DNA from: Pseudomonas viridiflava
Lineage (GTDB): Bacteria; Pseudomonadota; Gammaproteobacteria; Pseudomonadales; Pseudomonadaceae
DNA: 64,000 nt
Assembly: GCF_003702045.1 (NCBI RefSeq)
Contig: NZ_RBTP01000048.1
Location: 248,001 to 312,000, forward strand
Direction: 5' to 3'
The first letter of the stretch is position 1. Each line of letters opens with the position of its first letter. A program made the translations under genes and the position numbers. Below, one piece after another: positions 30,067-38,210 of this stretch. Below the pieces are notes generated by a model. The model did not search any database. It was not told the origin of the DNA and saw only the letters and a list, made by a program, of their open reading frames with translations.

Positions 30067-31308
30067 ATGCTTTTTCGACCCGCAACGATGGCGAGCGTCA
30101 TCGCCTTTTCGATTCTTTCCACTGGCACTTTCGCAGCGGATACCTCACCCGAGCAGTTGCTGAAAAAAGCTGAAACCGAACAGACCGCTTACCTCGCGAC
30201 GGTCAAGCAACTGGTGGACGTCGATACGGGCACGGGCCAGGCTCCGGGCCTGCAAACCATCAGCGCGCTGTTGGTCGAGCGTCTGAAAGCTTTGGGCGCA
30301 GAAGTCTCCACCACGCCTGCGACGCCTTCCGCCGGTGACAACATCGTTGGCACCATCAAGGGCAGTGGCACTCGATCCTTTCTGCTGATGGTCCACTACG
30401 ACACCGTGTTCGGGCCGGGCACCGCAGCGAAACGCCCGTTCAAACAGGACCGCGAACGCGCTTATGGCCCAGGGGTCGCCGATGCCAAAGGTGGCGTGGC
30501 GATGATCCTGCATTCGCTGAAATTGTTGCAGGATCAGGGCTTCAAAGACTTCGGCACACTCACCGTGCTGTTTAACCCGGATGAAGAAACCGGCTCCAGC
30601 GGCTCGAAAAAGATCATCGCCGAACTGGCTCGACAGCATGATTACGTCTTTTCCTACGAGCCACCTGACAAGGACGCCGTCACCGTCGCGACCAACGGGA
30701 TCAATGGCGTGATCCTCGACGTCAAAGGCAAGTCTTCACACGCAGGCTCCGCGCCGGAAGCCGGACGCAATGCGGCGATTGAACTGGCGCACCAGATGCT
30801 GCAACTCAAGGACCTGGGCGATCCGGCCAAAGGCACCACGGTCAACTGGACGCTGATCAAAGGCGGCGAGAAGCGCAACATCATCCCGTCCAGCGCATCG
30901 GCCGAAGCCGACATGCGCTACTCCGACCTGGGAGAAAGTGATCGCGTAATCGCCGACGCCCAGCGCATCGTGCAGAAGACACTCATCGATGGCACCGAGG
31001 TGTCGGTACGCCTGGAGAAGGGGCGTCCACCTCTGGCGAAAAACCCGGGCTCCGAACAACTGGCCAAAACCGCCCAGGTGCTATACGCAAAGATCGGTCG
31101 CACTATTGAGCCCATCGCCATGCGTTTCGGCACGGACGCAGGTTACGCTTACGTTCCGGGAAGTGAAAAACCGGCCGTGCTCGAAACAATGGGCGTTGTC
31201 GGGGCGGGTTTGCACGCCGATGATGAGTACATCGAACTGTCGAGCATCGCTCCCAGGCTTTACCTGACAGTGGCGTTGATCCAGCAGCTTTCAGAGGCAA
31301 AACCCTGA
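30067..31308 (+). CDS. Secreted M20 metallopeptidase, glutamate carboxypeptidase-like
   Basis: A 413-residue zinc peptidase of family M20, closest in look to carboxypeptidase G2 (removes C-terminal glutamate, e.g. from folates). A signal peptide ends at STGTFA-ADTSPEQ. Metal ligands: His in LLMVHYDTVFGPG, Asp in GPGVADAKGG, the Glu pair in FNPDEETGSSGS with the catalytic base, and a late His in GAGLHADDEYIE. The dimerisation domain starts at LDVKGKSSHAG. The start has GAGGGAACC upstream. It is divergent from the TonB receptor across a 260-base regulatory region. The physiological substrate is not known. Confidence 0.88.
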   Translation: MLFRPATMASVIAFSILSTGTFAADTSPEQLLKKAETEQTAYLATVKQLVDVDTGTGQAPGLQTISALLVERLKALGAEVSTTPATPSAGDNIVGTIKGSGTRSFLLMVHYDTVFGPGTAAKRPFKQDRERAYGPGVADAKGGVAMILHSLKLLQDQGFKDFGTLTVLFNPDEETGSSGSKKIIAELARQHDYVFSYEPPDKDAVTVATNGINGVILDVKGKSSHAGSAPEAGRNAAIELAHQMLQLKDLGDPAKGTTVNWTLIKGGEKRNIIPSSASAEADMRYSDLGESDRVIADAQRIVQKTLIDGTEVSVRLEKGRPPLAKNPGSEQLAKTAQVLYAKIGRTIEPIAMRFGTDAGYAYVPGSEKPAVLETMGVVGAGLHADDEYIELSSIAPRLYLTVALIQQLSEAKP

Positions 31309-31366
31309 CGCCATCTGTCGACATATCCTACGTTCACGGTTGACCTTAGGCCTGATGCGCGATTAA

Positions 31367-31382
31367 CTGTATATGCATACAG
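31367..31382. promoter_or_regulatory. LexA (SOS) box
   Basis: CTGTATATGCATACAG is a perfect palindrome matching the LexA consensus CTGT-N8-ACAG, 24 bases before the start of the UmuD-like gene. Confidence 0.85.
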
Positions 31383-31405
31383 TTAATCATAAAAAGGCTC
31401 GCATC

Positions 31406-31816
31406 ATGAGTGTCACCTTCCTCGGCCCCTTGTCCGCAGGGGGCATCAAGCTCCCATTCATCTCCATGTCGTCCGTCGGCTCGCAATCGCCCGTCATCGA
31501 AAAGCACGTCTCGATAGCAGAGCTTTGCGAGGTGCGTGAACCGAATTTCTTCATCGCGACGATCCAGGACGACAGCATGCAAGGGGAGCACATCAGCAAG
31601 GAAGACATGCTGATTGTCGACCGCGGACGCTACGCCGAGCATGGCGACATCGTCATTGCTTCGCTTAACAAGACACAGGTGTGCAGGCGTTTGCACATGC
31701 GCGGCAACGTCGTAATGCTGGAGTCCAGCCATAAGGACTATCCGTCGTTGCATGTGACGGACAACGACGACCTTATTATCTTGGGGGTGGTGACGCAGAG
31801 TTTGAGGCGGTTTTGA
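31406..31816 (+). CDS. UmuD/RulA-like SOS protein with altered catalytic lysine
   Basis: A 136-residue S24-family protein like UmuD/MucA/RulA, the SOS-induced partners of DNA polymerase V. The nucleophile is Ser57 in IQDDSMQGEHISKEDMLIVD. The catalytic lysine of UmuD lies in TVKKL; here the same place reads QVCRRLHM (Arg94-Arg95), so the Ser-Lys pair is broken and self-cleavage may be lost. The cleavage region also differs (VGSQSP rather than CGFPSP). The ATG at 31406 has AAAGG upstream and a perfect LexA box 24 bases before it. No umuC/rulB follows: the next gene pair belongs to a hrp-box operon. Confidence 0.85.
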   Translation: MSVTFLGPLSAGGIKLPFISMSSVGSQSPVIEKHVSIAELCEVREPNFFIATIQDDSMQGEHISKEDMLIVDRGRYAEHGDIVIASLNKTQVCRRLHMRGNVVMLESSHKDYPSLHVTDNDDLIILGVVTQSLRRF

Positions 31817-32045
31817 TGGGGGAAGGGTAAGCAACGAACATCATGGAAGGGGGGAGTGAATGCTTGCGATGTTCCGAGGCGATGGCATGCATTGGTATTA
31901 GTGCTGATATCGTGCCGGGGTTTGTAGTACCTCGTTACGTCTTTCGTTTGGTCGAATGCTTCAAGGGCTTCCTGACTCAATCCCGATCTGATTGCGATTT
32001 GGCGACGCTCGCTCGCTATCGACACCCACGTCTTGTCTGCGCATT
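31817..32045. other. Intergenic stretch before the hrp-box operon
   Basis: About 230 bases between the UmuD-like gene and the hrp box. I see no gene, and no remnant of umuC/rulB that I can recognise by eye. Short open frames here lack ribosome sites and family likeness. Confidence 0.4.
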
Positions 32046-32073
32046 GGAACTGTTTTGCTGCGCCTGCCACTCA
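32046..32073 (+). promoter_or_regulatory. hrp box (HrpL-dependent promoter)
   Basis: GGAACT, a 15-base spacer, then CCACTCA: matches the HrpL consensus GGAACC-N15/16-CCACNNA except for one base. It lies 28 bases before the chaperone-like start, the usual distance for type III effector operons of P. syringae. Confidence 0.8.
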
Positions 32074-32101
32074 GCTTTGAATCTTCATTCAGAGCAGTGT
32101 T

Positions 32102-32608
32102 ATGCAGCCAGATCCTTTCCAGTCGTTTGCGCGATTGATCATCAAACAGTACCCCGATACGCCCGCCATCCATGAGTCGGAAAAATATCCAGTTTATTTG
32201 CTCACGTTTGGCGCGGACCTGAATGTTCATCTCATCGGGAGCCAGGCTGGCTATCTGAACTTGGTAGCCACATTGCCCGCCCCCAAGGCTTGGCTAGAAC
32301 CTGACGGGCTTCGCGCTCTACTCGCTGAAAATATTTTCAGCCTTCAGCATCCACTGATCATGTCAGGCCTTGATGCGGCCAGCGGAAAGCTGGTGCTTTC
32401 GCTGCGGCATTCATTGGCTGAGCTAACCGATGAAAGTGTTTTGTCGTTGTTCGAAACGTTTGTTCGACGAGCGATTGATCTGCACTCTGGAAAAACTCTT
32501 CCTTCTTCGGCTAACCAGACCACGCCAAACTCTATGGAGTTAGGCAAAACGCGTTTACCCGTGAGAACCAATCCGTCATCACCTGTTAAGGAGAAAAGTC
32601 GTGCCTAA
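32102..32608 (+). CDS. Putative type III secretion chaperone (CesT-like)
   Basis: A 168-residue acidic cytosolic protein with the pattern of class I (CesT/Tir-type) type III chaperones: an N-terminal helix (MQPDPFQSFARLIIKQY), alternating strands including VYLLTFGADLNVHLI, the LNLVATLPA strand, and a C-terminal helix (DESVLSLFETFVRRAIDLH), followed by a polar tail of about 35 residues not found in the shortest members. It is the first gene behind the hrp box. Its last bases overlap the following GTG start by 8 bases, so the two proteins are made together, as for Shc/Hop pairs. It is presumed to hold and pilot the product of the next gene. No named Shc family is recognised. Confidence 0.7.
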   Translation: MQPDPFQSFARLIIKQYPDTPAIHESEKYPVYLLTFGADLNVHLIGSQAGYLNLVATLPAPKAWLEPDGLRALLAENIFSLQHPLIMSGLDAASGKLVLSLRHSLAELTDESVLSLFETFVRRAIDLHSGKTLPSSANQTTPNSMELGKTRLPVRTNPSSPVKEKSRA

Positions 32609-33488
32609 AATCGGTAGCTATTTCGGAGGTGGATCGTCCGTTCAAACCTACGATGCGACTGTTCAGCACAATCGTTCCAACGCCACCGTCCATAATACGG
32701 TTGATGCGAGTCAGCTCGGGTTGCCTGCGTACCACGGATACGGGGTTACCGTGTCCTCAGGCACTCTTGAAATGCTTGCTGACGCAACATGGGCAAACCG
32801 GGTAGTAAAAAGTGCTATTCCTTTAGGCGCCGGTAATCAAAAAGCAGACATAGTAAACTCCGGCGGTGAAAGCTGGGCCAGACTGCATCTGGCGGATGCG
32901 AAGTATCCCGGTGGTGGCAGCACAGGCCAACTTAAGCGCGCACAGAAATTTCAGGGGGGAACCTGCGCGGTCCATGCCAGTGTCGCCGCCGCTGCATTGC
33001 AGAGCCGAGGCGTGCGCTATCCCGTCAACCGCGTACGCACGGGTCTGCCAGATGGTAATACGCATGAGTTTCTGTTATTGGGCGATCGTCGCCAGTCTGG
33101 AGATCGAAATACAGTTGTTGTCGATTCATGGGCGACCTACCCGAGCGCCTGCACACTGGATCAGGCAGTTCTGCATGATGCCTCTAAAGGCACTCACCAC
33201 CCGGTCACTGAGATCCTTGCCAACCATCGCAATGAGATCTGGCATTCATCGATTGGTTCGGCAGATGTAAATCGGCTGACTAAGATCGAAGTGCTTGGAA
33301 CCGCCCAGCTTGAAAAAATGCTCGGCAAAGCCAAACTTCCTGAGCGGGGTTCCGCACAGCTTGTGAATCGTGGTTTAACTGATGATCGCTTCGGCCAGTT
33401 CGACGTTCGTGTCGCCACCGACCCAAGCACGCTCTATAAGGATGATTCGGGCACTGGATGGCAATCATTTGACCCGGTTCTACGGTGA
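32601..33488 (+). CDS. Candidate type III effector with Cys-His-Asp active-site pattern
   Basis: A 295-residue protein starting at a GTG with AAGGAG 7 bases upstream. The N-terminus MPKIGSYFGGGSSVQTYD follows type III export rules: Ile at position 4, no acidic residue in the first 12, rich in Ser/Gly. Residues 119-190 show Cys122 in QGGTCAVHASVAAAAL, His155 in GNTHEFLLLGD and Asp175 in TVVVDSWATYPSA. This order and spacing resemble transglutaminase/papain-fold effectors such as HopX/AvrPphE (GNCGEHA, H, DPWSN) and PMT-type deamidases. The activity (protease, deamidase or transglutaminase) is inference. It is the second gene of the hrp-box operon. I do not recognise it as a named Hop family. 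No signal peptide or membrane segment. Confidence 0.7.
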   Translation: MPKIGSYFGGGSSVQTYDATVQHNRSNATVHNTVDASQLGLPAYHGYGVTVSSGTLEMLADATWANRVVKSAIPLGAGNQKADIVNSGGESWARLHLADAKYPGGGSTGQLKRAQKFQGGTCAVHASVAAAALQSRGVRYPVNRVRTGLPDGNTHEFLLLGDRRQSGDRNTVVVDSWATYPSACTLDQAVLHDASKGTHHPVTEILANHRNEIWHSSIGSADVNRLTKIEVLGTAQLEKMLGKAKLPERGSAQLVNRGLTDDRFGQFDVRVATDPSTLYKDDSGTGWQSFDPVLR

Positions 33489-33818
33489 TGAAATTTTCTT
33501 AAATCTTTTGCAGCGCGTCAGTACGCGCTGCTTCAATGTACTGTCAGCAGCTTGTCGAATAGCCGAGGGGAGGGCTGTTACGCTCGCAGCTCTTGCTGAC
33601 CATGCACTGCGATCAAAGCGCTGTACTTCCTGATAAACTAACTCTCCTGTGCGCTTGAACCTGTCTTGTGGGGTGTCCATGACACCGCTCTTTTCGTTAA
33701 ACCCTTGCGTGATCCTCCCATCTCTTTCCTGGCTGCAAAATGTTTCTTCACGGTGCTAGGTTTTAGCACTGAGCCTAAAAATGACCCTGAATGGTCTTGA
33801 AGTGCTAAAAATCAATCA
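33489..33818. other. A+T-richer gap between effector and dusA
   Basis: 330 bases without a supported gene. A 9-bp perfect hairpin (GCAGCGCGT-CAGT-ACGCGCTGC, 33510-33531) just after the effector stop may end its transcript. A 66-codon minus-strand frame at 33480-33680 could be a decayed gene end but has no recognised family. A 6-bp repeat GTGCTA...TAGCAC lies at 33753-33769 near the dusA promoter. Confidence 0.45.
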
Positions 33819-34835
33819 ATGAATACACAACCAAATACTGCTCCGAACCCGCGTCCTACAAGGCCTGAGCTATCCCGCCGCTTCTCCGTTGCGCCGATGA
33901 TGGACTGGACAGACCACCACTGCCGCTACTTCCTGCGCCTGCTCTCAAAGCACGCGTTGCTCTACACCGAGATGGTCACCACCGGTGCGTTGCTGCATGG
34001 CGACAGTGCGCGGTTCTTGCAGCATGACGAGACCGAGCATCCGTTGGCGCTGCAGTTGGGTGGAAGCACGGCGGCGGATTTGGCGGCGTGTGCGCGGATG
34101 GCGGAAGGGGTGGGGTATGACGAGGTCAATCTGAATGTTGGCTGCCCGAGCGATCGGGTGCAGAACAACATGATTGGCGCGTGCCTGATGGGACATCCGG
34201 AGTTAGTGGCCGATTGTGTGAAGGCCATGTGCGACGCGGTCAGTATTCCGGTCACTGTCAAGCACCGTATCGGGATCAACGGGCGTGACAGTTACGAGCA
34301 GCTCTGTGATTTCGTCGGCAAGGTGCATGAGGCGGGTTGTCAGAGTTTCACGGTGCATGCGCGCATCGCGATTCTGGAAGGCTTGTCGCCGAAAGAGAAT
34401 CGGGATATTCCGCCGCTGCGTTACGACGTGGTCGCGCAATTGAAGAAAGACTTTCCGCAGCTTGAAATCGTCCTCAATGGCGGGATCAAGACGCTGGAAC
34501 AATGCCATGAGCATTTACAGACGCTTGACGGCGTAATGCTGGGGCGTGAGGCGTATCACAATCCTTATCTGCTGGCAGAGGTGGATCAGCAGTTGTTTGG
34601 TAGCGCCGCACCGGTTATCAGTCGTGCCGCTGCGCTTGAGGCACTGCGGCCTTATATCGAGGCGCATCTGGCCAGTGGCGGCAATATGCATCACATCACC
34701 CGGCACGTGCTCGGGCTGGCTCAGGGCTTCCCGGGGGCGCGGCGTTTTCGTCAGTTGCTGTCTGTCGACATCCACAAGCACGAGAATCCGCTGTTGCTGC
34801 TGGATCAGGCGTCAGCCTTCCTCGAAGGCCGTTAA
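33819..34835 (+). CDS. dusA: tRNA-dihydrouridine synthase A
   Basis: FMN-dependent enzyme that reduces U20/U20a of tRNA. 338 residues with a short poorly conserved N-terminal tail, then FSVAPMMDWTDHHCRYFLRL, the flavin-binding start of Dus proteins. The catalytic cysteine is in NLNVGCPSDRVQNNMIGACL (near residue 107); VKHRIGINGRDSYE and VLNGGIKTLEQ are further conserved parts. The start at 33819 lacks a clear ribosome site but gives the expected length. It marks the right edge of the accessory block that follows tal. Confidence 0.94.
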   Translation: MNTQPNTAPNPRPTRPELSRRFSVAPMMDWTDHHCRYFLRLLSKHALLYTEMVTTGALLHGDSARFLQHDETEHPLALQLGGSTAADLAACARMAEGVGYDEVNLNVGCPSDRVQNNMIGACLMGHPELVADCVKAMCDAVSIPVTVKHRIGINGRDSYEQLCDFVGKVHEAGCQSFTVHARIAILEGLSPKENRDIPPLRYDVVAQLKKDFPQLEIVLNGGIKTLEQCHEHLQTLDGVMLGREAYHNPYLLAEVDQQLFGSAAPVISRAAALEALRPYIEAHLASGGNMHHITRHVLGLAQGFPGARRFRQLLSVDIHKHENPLLLLDQASAFLEGR

Positions 34836-34980
34836 AACAGGCGATCAGGTTTGGTTTTCGGGGGCGCCTGTCACGTGAGGCGTTGCTTGTCTGTTCTGCA
34901 TCAAAAGATGCGTTTTTTCCAGTGGCAGCGCCGCGTGGCTCGGGCTATGTTGACGGCATAACCCCATAAGGAAAGCTGTC

Positions 34981-35412
34981 ATGCATAAAGTTCTGGTTCC
35001 CTTCGATGGTTCCGAGCACGCCATGCGAGCGCTTGGCTACGTCATTGAGCTGTCTGCCGATCTCAAGAAGCCGCTTGAGGTTCATCTGCTGAACGTTCAG
35101 GCCAGCCCGATCGATTATAGCCTCTACCTGGCACCGGACATGATCGAGGGTGTGAAGGCCGGTCTGAACAACGAAGGCAAACGTGTGCTGGACGATGCGA
35201 TCGAACTGCTGACCGCTGCCGGAACACCCTTTCAGGCGCACGTCGATCTGGGCAATGTCGCCGAGCAGGTCGAGGCCCAGGTGCAGGGTCTGGGTTGCGA
35301 TTGCATCGTGATGGGAACCCGGGGGCTGAGCAGCGTGACGGGCTTGTTGTTGGGCTCGGTCGCCACCCGGGTAATTCATGAAGCATCGGTGCCTGTCACG
35401 CTTATCAAGTAA
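34981..35412 (+). CDS. Universal stress protein (UspA family)
   Basis: A 143-residue single-domain Usp protein. It begins MHKVLVPFDGSEHAMRAL, and the ATP-binding loop GTRGLSSVTGLLLGSVATRV (G-2x-G-9x-G-S) is intact near residues 115-135, so it is of the nucleotide-binding type. AAGGAAAG precedes the ATG. Stand-alone gene, convergent with the two-component operon at a 9-base distance. Its exact stress role cannot be read from sequence. Confidence 0.92.
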   Translation: MHKVLVPFDGSEHAMRALGYVIELSADLKKPLEVHLLNVQASPIDYSLYLAPDMIEGVKAGLNNEGKRVLDDAIELLTAAGTPFQAHVDLGNVAEQVEAQVQGLGCDCIVMGTRGLSSVTGLLLGSVATRVIHEASVPVTLIK

Positions 35413-35421
35413 CGCAATCAA

Positions 35422-35886
35422 TCACTGCTGTGCCAGCGAGCGTGGCTGGCGCAGCAGTTCGATGTGTTCTGGCGGCACCAGCTTACGCAGCGTCTTGTAC
35501 AGCGCGCGCGTTTCCAGCAGGTTCCAGATCCGCAGCATCGTCTCCAGAGCATCCAGCGGTTTGCTGATGAAGTCGCGGGCGCCCAGTGCCAGGGCTCGCA
35601 GACGCGTGTCGCGTGTCGCATCTGCAGTCAGAACCATGATGGGCACGTAATCATTGGTCGGAATACGTCGGTTCAGTTGTTCCAGCACGGCAAATCCGTC
35701 GAACTCGGGCATGTGCAGATCGAGTACGACAAGATCGGGCTCAAAGCTGTTGTACAGGTCCAGGGTGCGCAATGGCTCGGTGCTGCTGAGCACGTTGGTC
35801 AGTCCTTCCCGAGCGAGCAACTGCTCCATCAATTCAAGGTTGGGGCGCTGGTCGTCAATGATCAGGATGCGAAAATCTGCACTCAT
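35422..35886 (-). CDS. Response regulator, receiver only
   Basis: A 154-residue protein consisting of a CheY-like receiver (residues 5-125: ILIIDDQRPN, phospho-accepting Asp near 55 in LVVLDLHMPEFDG, Lys in FISKPLDALE) and a short C-terminal helix, with no DNA-binding domain. Its start overlaps the stop of the hybrid kinase by 4 bases (ATGA), so it is the last gene of a four-gene signalling operon. It likely takes phosphate from the hybrid kinase next door and acts on another protein. Confidence 0.88.
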   Translation of the reverse strand: MSADFRILIIDDQRPNLELMEQLLAREGLTNVLSSTEPLRTLDLYNSFEPDLVVLDLHMPEFDGFAVLEQLNRRIPTNDYVPIMVLTADATRDTRLRALALGARDFISKPLDALETMLRIWNLLETRALYKTLRKLVPPEHIELLRQPRSLAQQ

Positions 35887-38210
35887 GTCGGCTCCTGTAA
35901 GTATTTATCCAGGTAAGCGAGGAAGGCAGGGACCTGAATGGGCTTGGTCAGGATCGCTGTTGCGCCAGCCTCTTGCAACGTTCGCTGCACCGTATCGCTG
36001 GCATCAGCGGTAATCATCAGGATCGGCGTGTCCACCGTCGCCGGCAAGCGTCGCAGCCGCTGCAGCACCTCAAGCCCTTGCAGGTCCGGCAGATTCAGGT
36101 CCAACAGAATCAGTTGCGGTGCGTGCTGTCGCGCCAGATCCAGGCCCAGTTGGCCTTGCATGCTCGACAGCAACTGAATGCCCGGCCTGCGTTGCAGCAG
36201 CGTTTCGATCAAGGCCATGCTCGAGAGATTGTCTTCGATGCACAGTACCTTGCTGTGATACGCCGCAGGGGCGGGGCGCTGGACAGCAGGCAGCAGCTCT
36301 GTCGGGCGCGATGCGGGTGCCTTGGCGGCCTGTACGTGCACACGTGGCAGCTGCAGGGTAAAGCGACTGCCTTGGCCGGGCGTACTCTGCACGCTCAGGT
36401 GGCCTTGCATCATCTCCAGCATGCTTTTGCTCAACGCCAAGCCCAGGCCGGTGCCTTCGATATTTGGATCGGCCCCCAGTCGCTCAAAGGGCTTGAACAG
36501 TTGGTCGATGCGCTCGGGTGCAATGCCGTGGCCGGTATCGACCACCGTCACGGCAAGGTGACCACCCAACTGTTCGATCTCGATGTTCACCTGGCCCTCG
36601 GGCCTGTTGTACTTGATGGCGTTTGACAGCAGGTTGAGCAGCACCTGGATCAGGCGCTGGCGGTCGGCGATGACCCCCAGTTCGTCTGGCATTTCAGGCA
36701 GACCAGCCAACCGGATATTGCCGTCGGCAGCCATCGGCGAAACGAGCACCAGCGTCTCCTGAAGGACCGCCGACAGCGACACCGGCTCCAGGCTCAGCGA
36801 CAAGTGCCCGGCTTCGATGCGGGCAATGTCCAATACCTCGTTGATCAGCTTGAGCAAATGCTGACCGGCGCGCAGGATGTGCCCCACTTGTGGCCGCTGG
36901 CTTGCGGTCGAATCCATGTCTAGCAGTTGGGCAAACCCTAGGATCGAGTTCAGCGGCGTGCGCAATTCGTGGCTCATGCGTGAAAGGAACTCGCTTTTCG
37001 CCCGGCTGGCGCGCTCGGCTTCTTCGCGTGCCGTACCCAGCGCAATCTCGGCGGCGCGACGGTCGGTGATGTCGCGGGTGATCTTGGAAAAACCGCGCAA
37101 CTCACCGTTACCGTCGTACTGTGCCGTGATCACGACGCTGGCCCAGAAGCGACTGCCATCCTTGCGACAACGCCAGCCTTCCTCCATGTAATGCCCTTCG
37201 ACAGTGGCCTCGTTCAGCGCCATGTCGGGGTGTTGCGGGCATTCCTCCGTCTGATAGAACACAGAAAAATGCTGACCGATGATTTCCTGTTCGGTGTAGC
37301 CCTTGATGCGTTCGGCACCTGCGTTCCAAGTGGTGATGTAACCGTGCTTGTCCAGCGCGAAAATGCCGTAGTCCTTCACGCCTTCAATGATTAGCCGCAG
37401 GCGTTCTTCGTTGTCCCGCAAGGCGCGCTCGCGCTCGGCCAGCAGTTGTCCGGCTTCGACCAGGCGCGTGCTCAATTGGCCGATCTCGTCTTTTTCGGGA
37501 GGCTGCGGCAGTAATGGATGACCGAGCGCCAGACGCTGTGCGTTGCGCTGCACTTGCTGGACTCGCGTGACAATGCCGCGAGACAGCATCAACACCGCAA
37601 GCACCGCACCGATGAGTCCGCAGGCTGCGGCCAGCAGCGTCGAGAGCAGAAGCTGTTCACGGGTAGCGGCTGCCGCGGCGGTGCGCTCGGCGAGTAGCGT
37701 GTCCTCGCGCTCGCGCATGGTGGCGATGCGCTCGCGCAGTTGATCGAGCACGTATTTGTTTTCGATCAGGATGCGCGTGATGTTCTCCGGCACCTCCAGG
37801 CTGAGGGCCTGCAGTTTTGCCAGTCCATCCGCCTTGGCGTGGATCAGGGGTTCGACGGCCGTCAGATACCCGCGCATCTGCTCGTCCTGGATATTGGCAT
37901 CGAGCCGTACCAGGGCCGCATCGATTAAAGGCTGCGCATTTAGATAACCCGGCAGAAAGTCAGTCTGACGGGTCAATAGATAACCGCGCACGCTTGCTGC
38001 GGCTTCGGCGATCTGGGTATGGACCGTCTGGATATCGCCCTGCACCAGCAACGCGCGACGCACGTCCTCTTCGGCTTGGGCGGTTTGACGTTCGGCGTGA
38101 TAAATCAACGCCAGCGAAGACATCAGCACCACCAGCGGCATGGAGATCGCCAGCAGCGCCTTGCCACGCAGCGGAAGATCCTGCCAGCGGCTGGTGGTCA
38201 GTGCTGTCAT
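35883..38210 (-). CDS. Hybrid sensor histidine kinase (CHASE3-PAS-HisKA-HATPase-REC)
   Basis: A 775-residue inner-membrane kinase. Two membrane segments (about residues 17-37 and 188-208) bracket a periplasmic CHASE3-like helical sensor. A HAMP-like stretch follows, then a PAS domain (about 270-390: NEERLRLIIEGVKDYGIFAL, typical PAS with PAC RGFSKITRDITDRR), the H-box FLSRMSHELRTPLNSILGFA (His near 424), N-box LLNLLSNAIKYN, G-box GTGLGLALSKSM, and a C-terminal receiver with LILLDLNLPDLQGLEVL. It overlaps both neighbours by ATGA. There is no HPt domain, so phosphotransfer partners are likely the adjacent regulators or an HPt elsewhere. The signal is unknown. Confidence 0.9.
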   Translation of the reverse strand: MTALTTSRWQDLPLRGKALLAISMPLVVLMSSLALIYHAERQTAQAEEDVRRALLVQGDIQTVHTQIAEAAASVRGYLLTRQTDFLPGYLNAQPLIDAALVRLDANIQDEQMRGYLTAVEPLIHAKADGLAKLQALSLEVPENITRILIENKYVLDQLRERIATMREREDTLLAERTAAAAATREQLLLSTLLAAACGLIGAVLAVLMLSRGIVTRVQQVQRNAQRLALGHPLLPQPPEKDEIGQLSTRLVEAGQLLAERERALRDNEERLRLIIEGVKDYGIFALDKHGYITTWNAGAERIKGYTEQEIIGQHFSVFYQTEECPQHPDMALNEATVEGHYMEEGWRCRKDGSRFWASVVITAQYDGNGELRGFSKITRDITDRRAAEIALGTAREEAERASRAKSEFLSRMSHELRTPLNSILGFAQLLDMDSTASQRPQVGHILRAGQHLLKLINEVLDIARIEAGHLSLSLEPVSLSAVLQETLVLVSPMAADGNIRLAGLPEMPDELGVIADRQRLIQVLLNLLSNAIKYNRPEGQVNIEIEQLGGHLAVTVVDTGHGIAPERIDQLFKPFERLGADPNIEGTGLGLALSKSMLEMMQGHLSVQSTPGQGSRFTLQLPRVHVQAAKAPASRPTELLPAVQRPAPAAYHSKVLCIEDNLSSMALIETLLQRRPGIQLLSSMQGQLGLDLARQHAPQLILLDLNLPDLQGLEVLQRLRRLPATVDTPILMITADASDTVQRTLQEAGATAILTKPIQVPAFLAYLDKYLQEPT

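Noticed and set aside
33480..33680. A 66-codon minus-strand frame after the effector gene, possible transposase or gene remnant
   Set aside because: I recognise no family and it covers a hairpin just behind the effector stop; kept only as a note in the gap entry.
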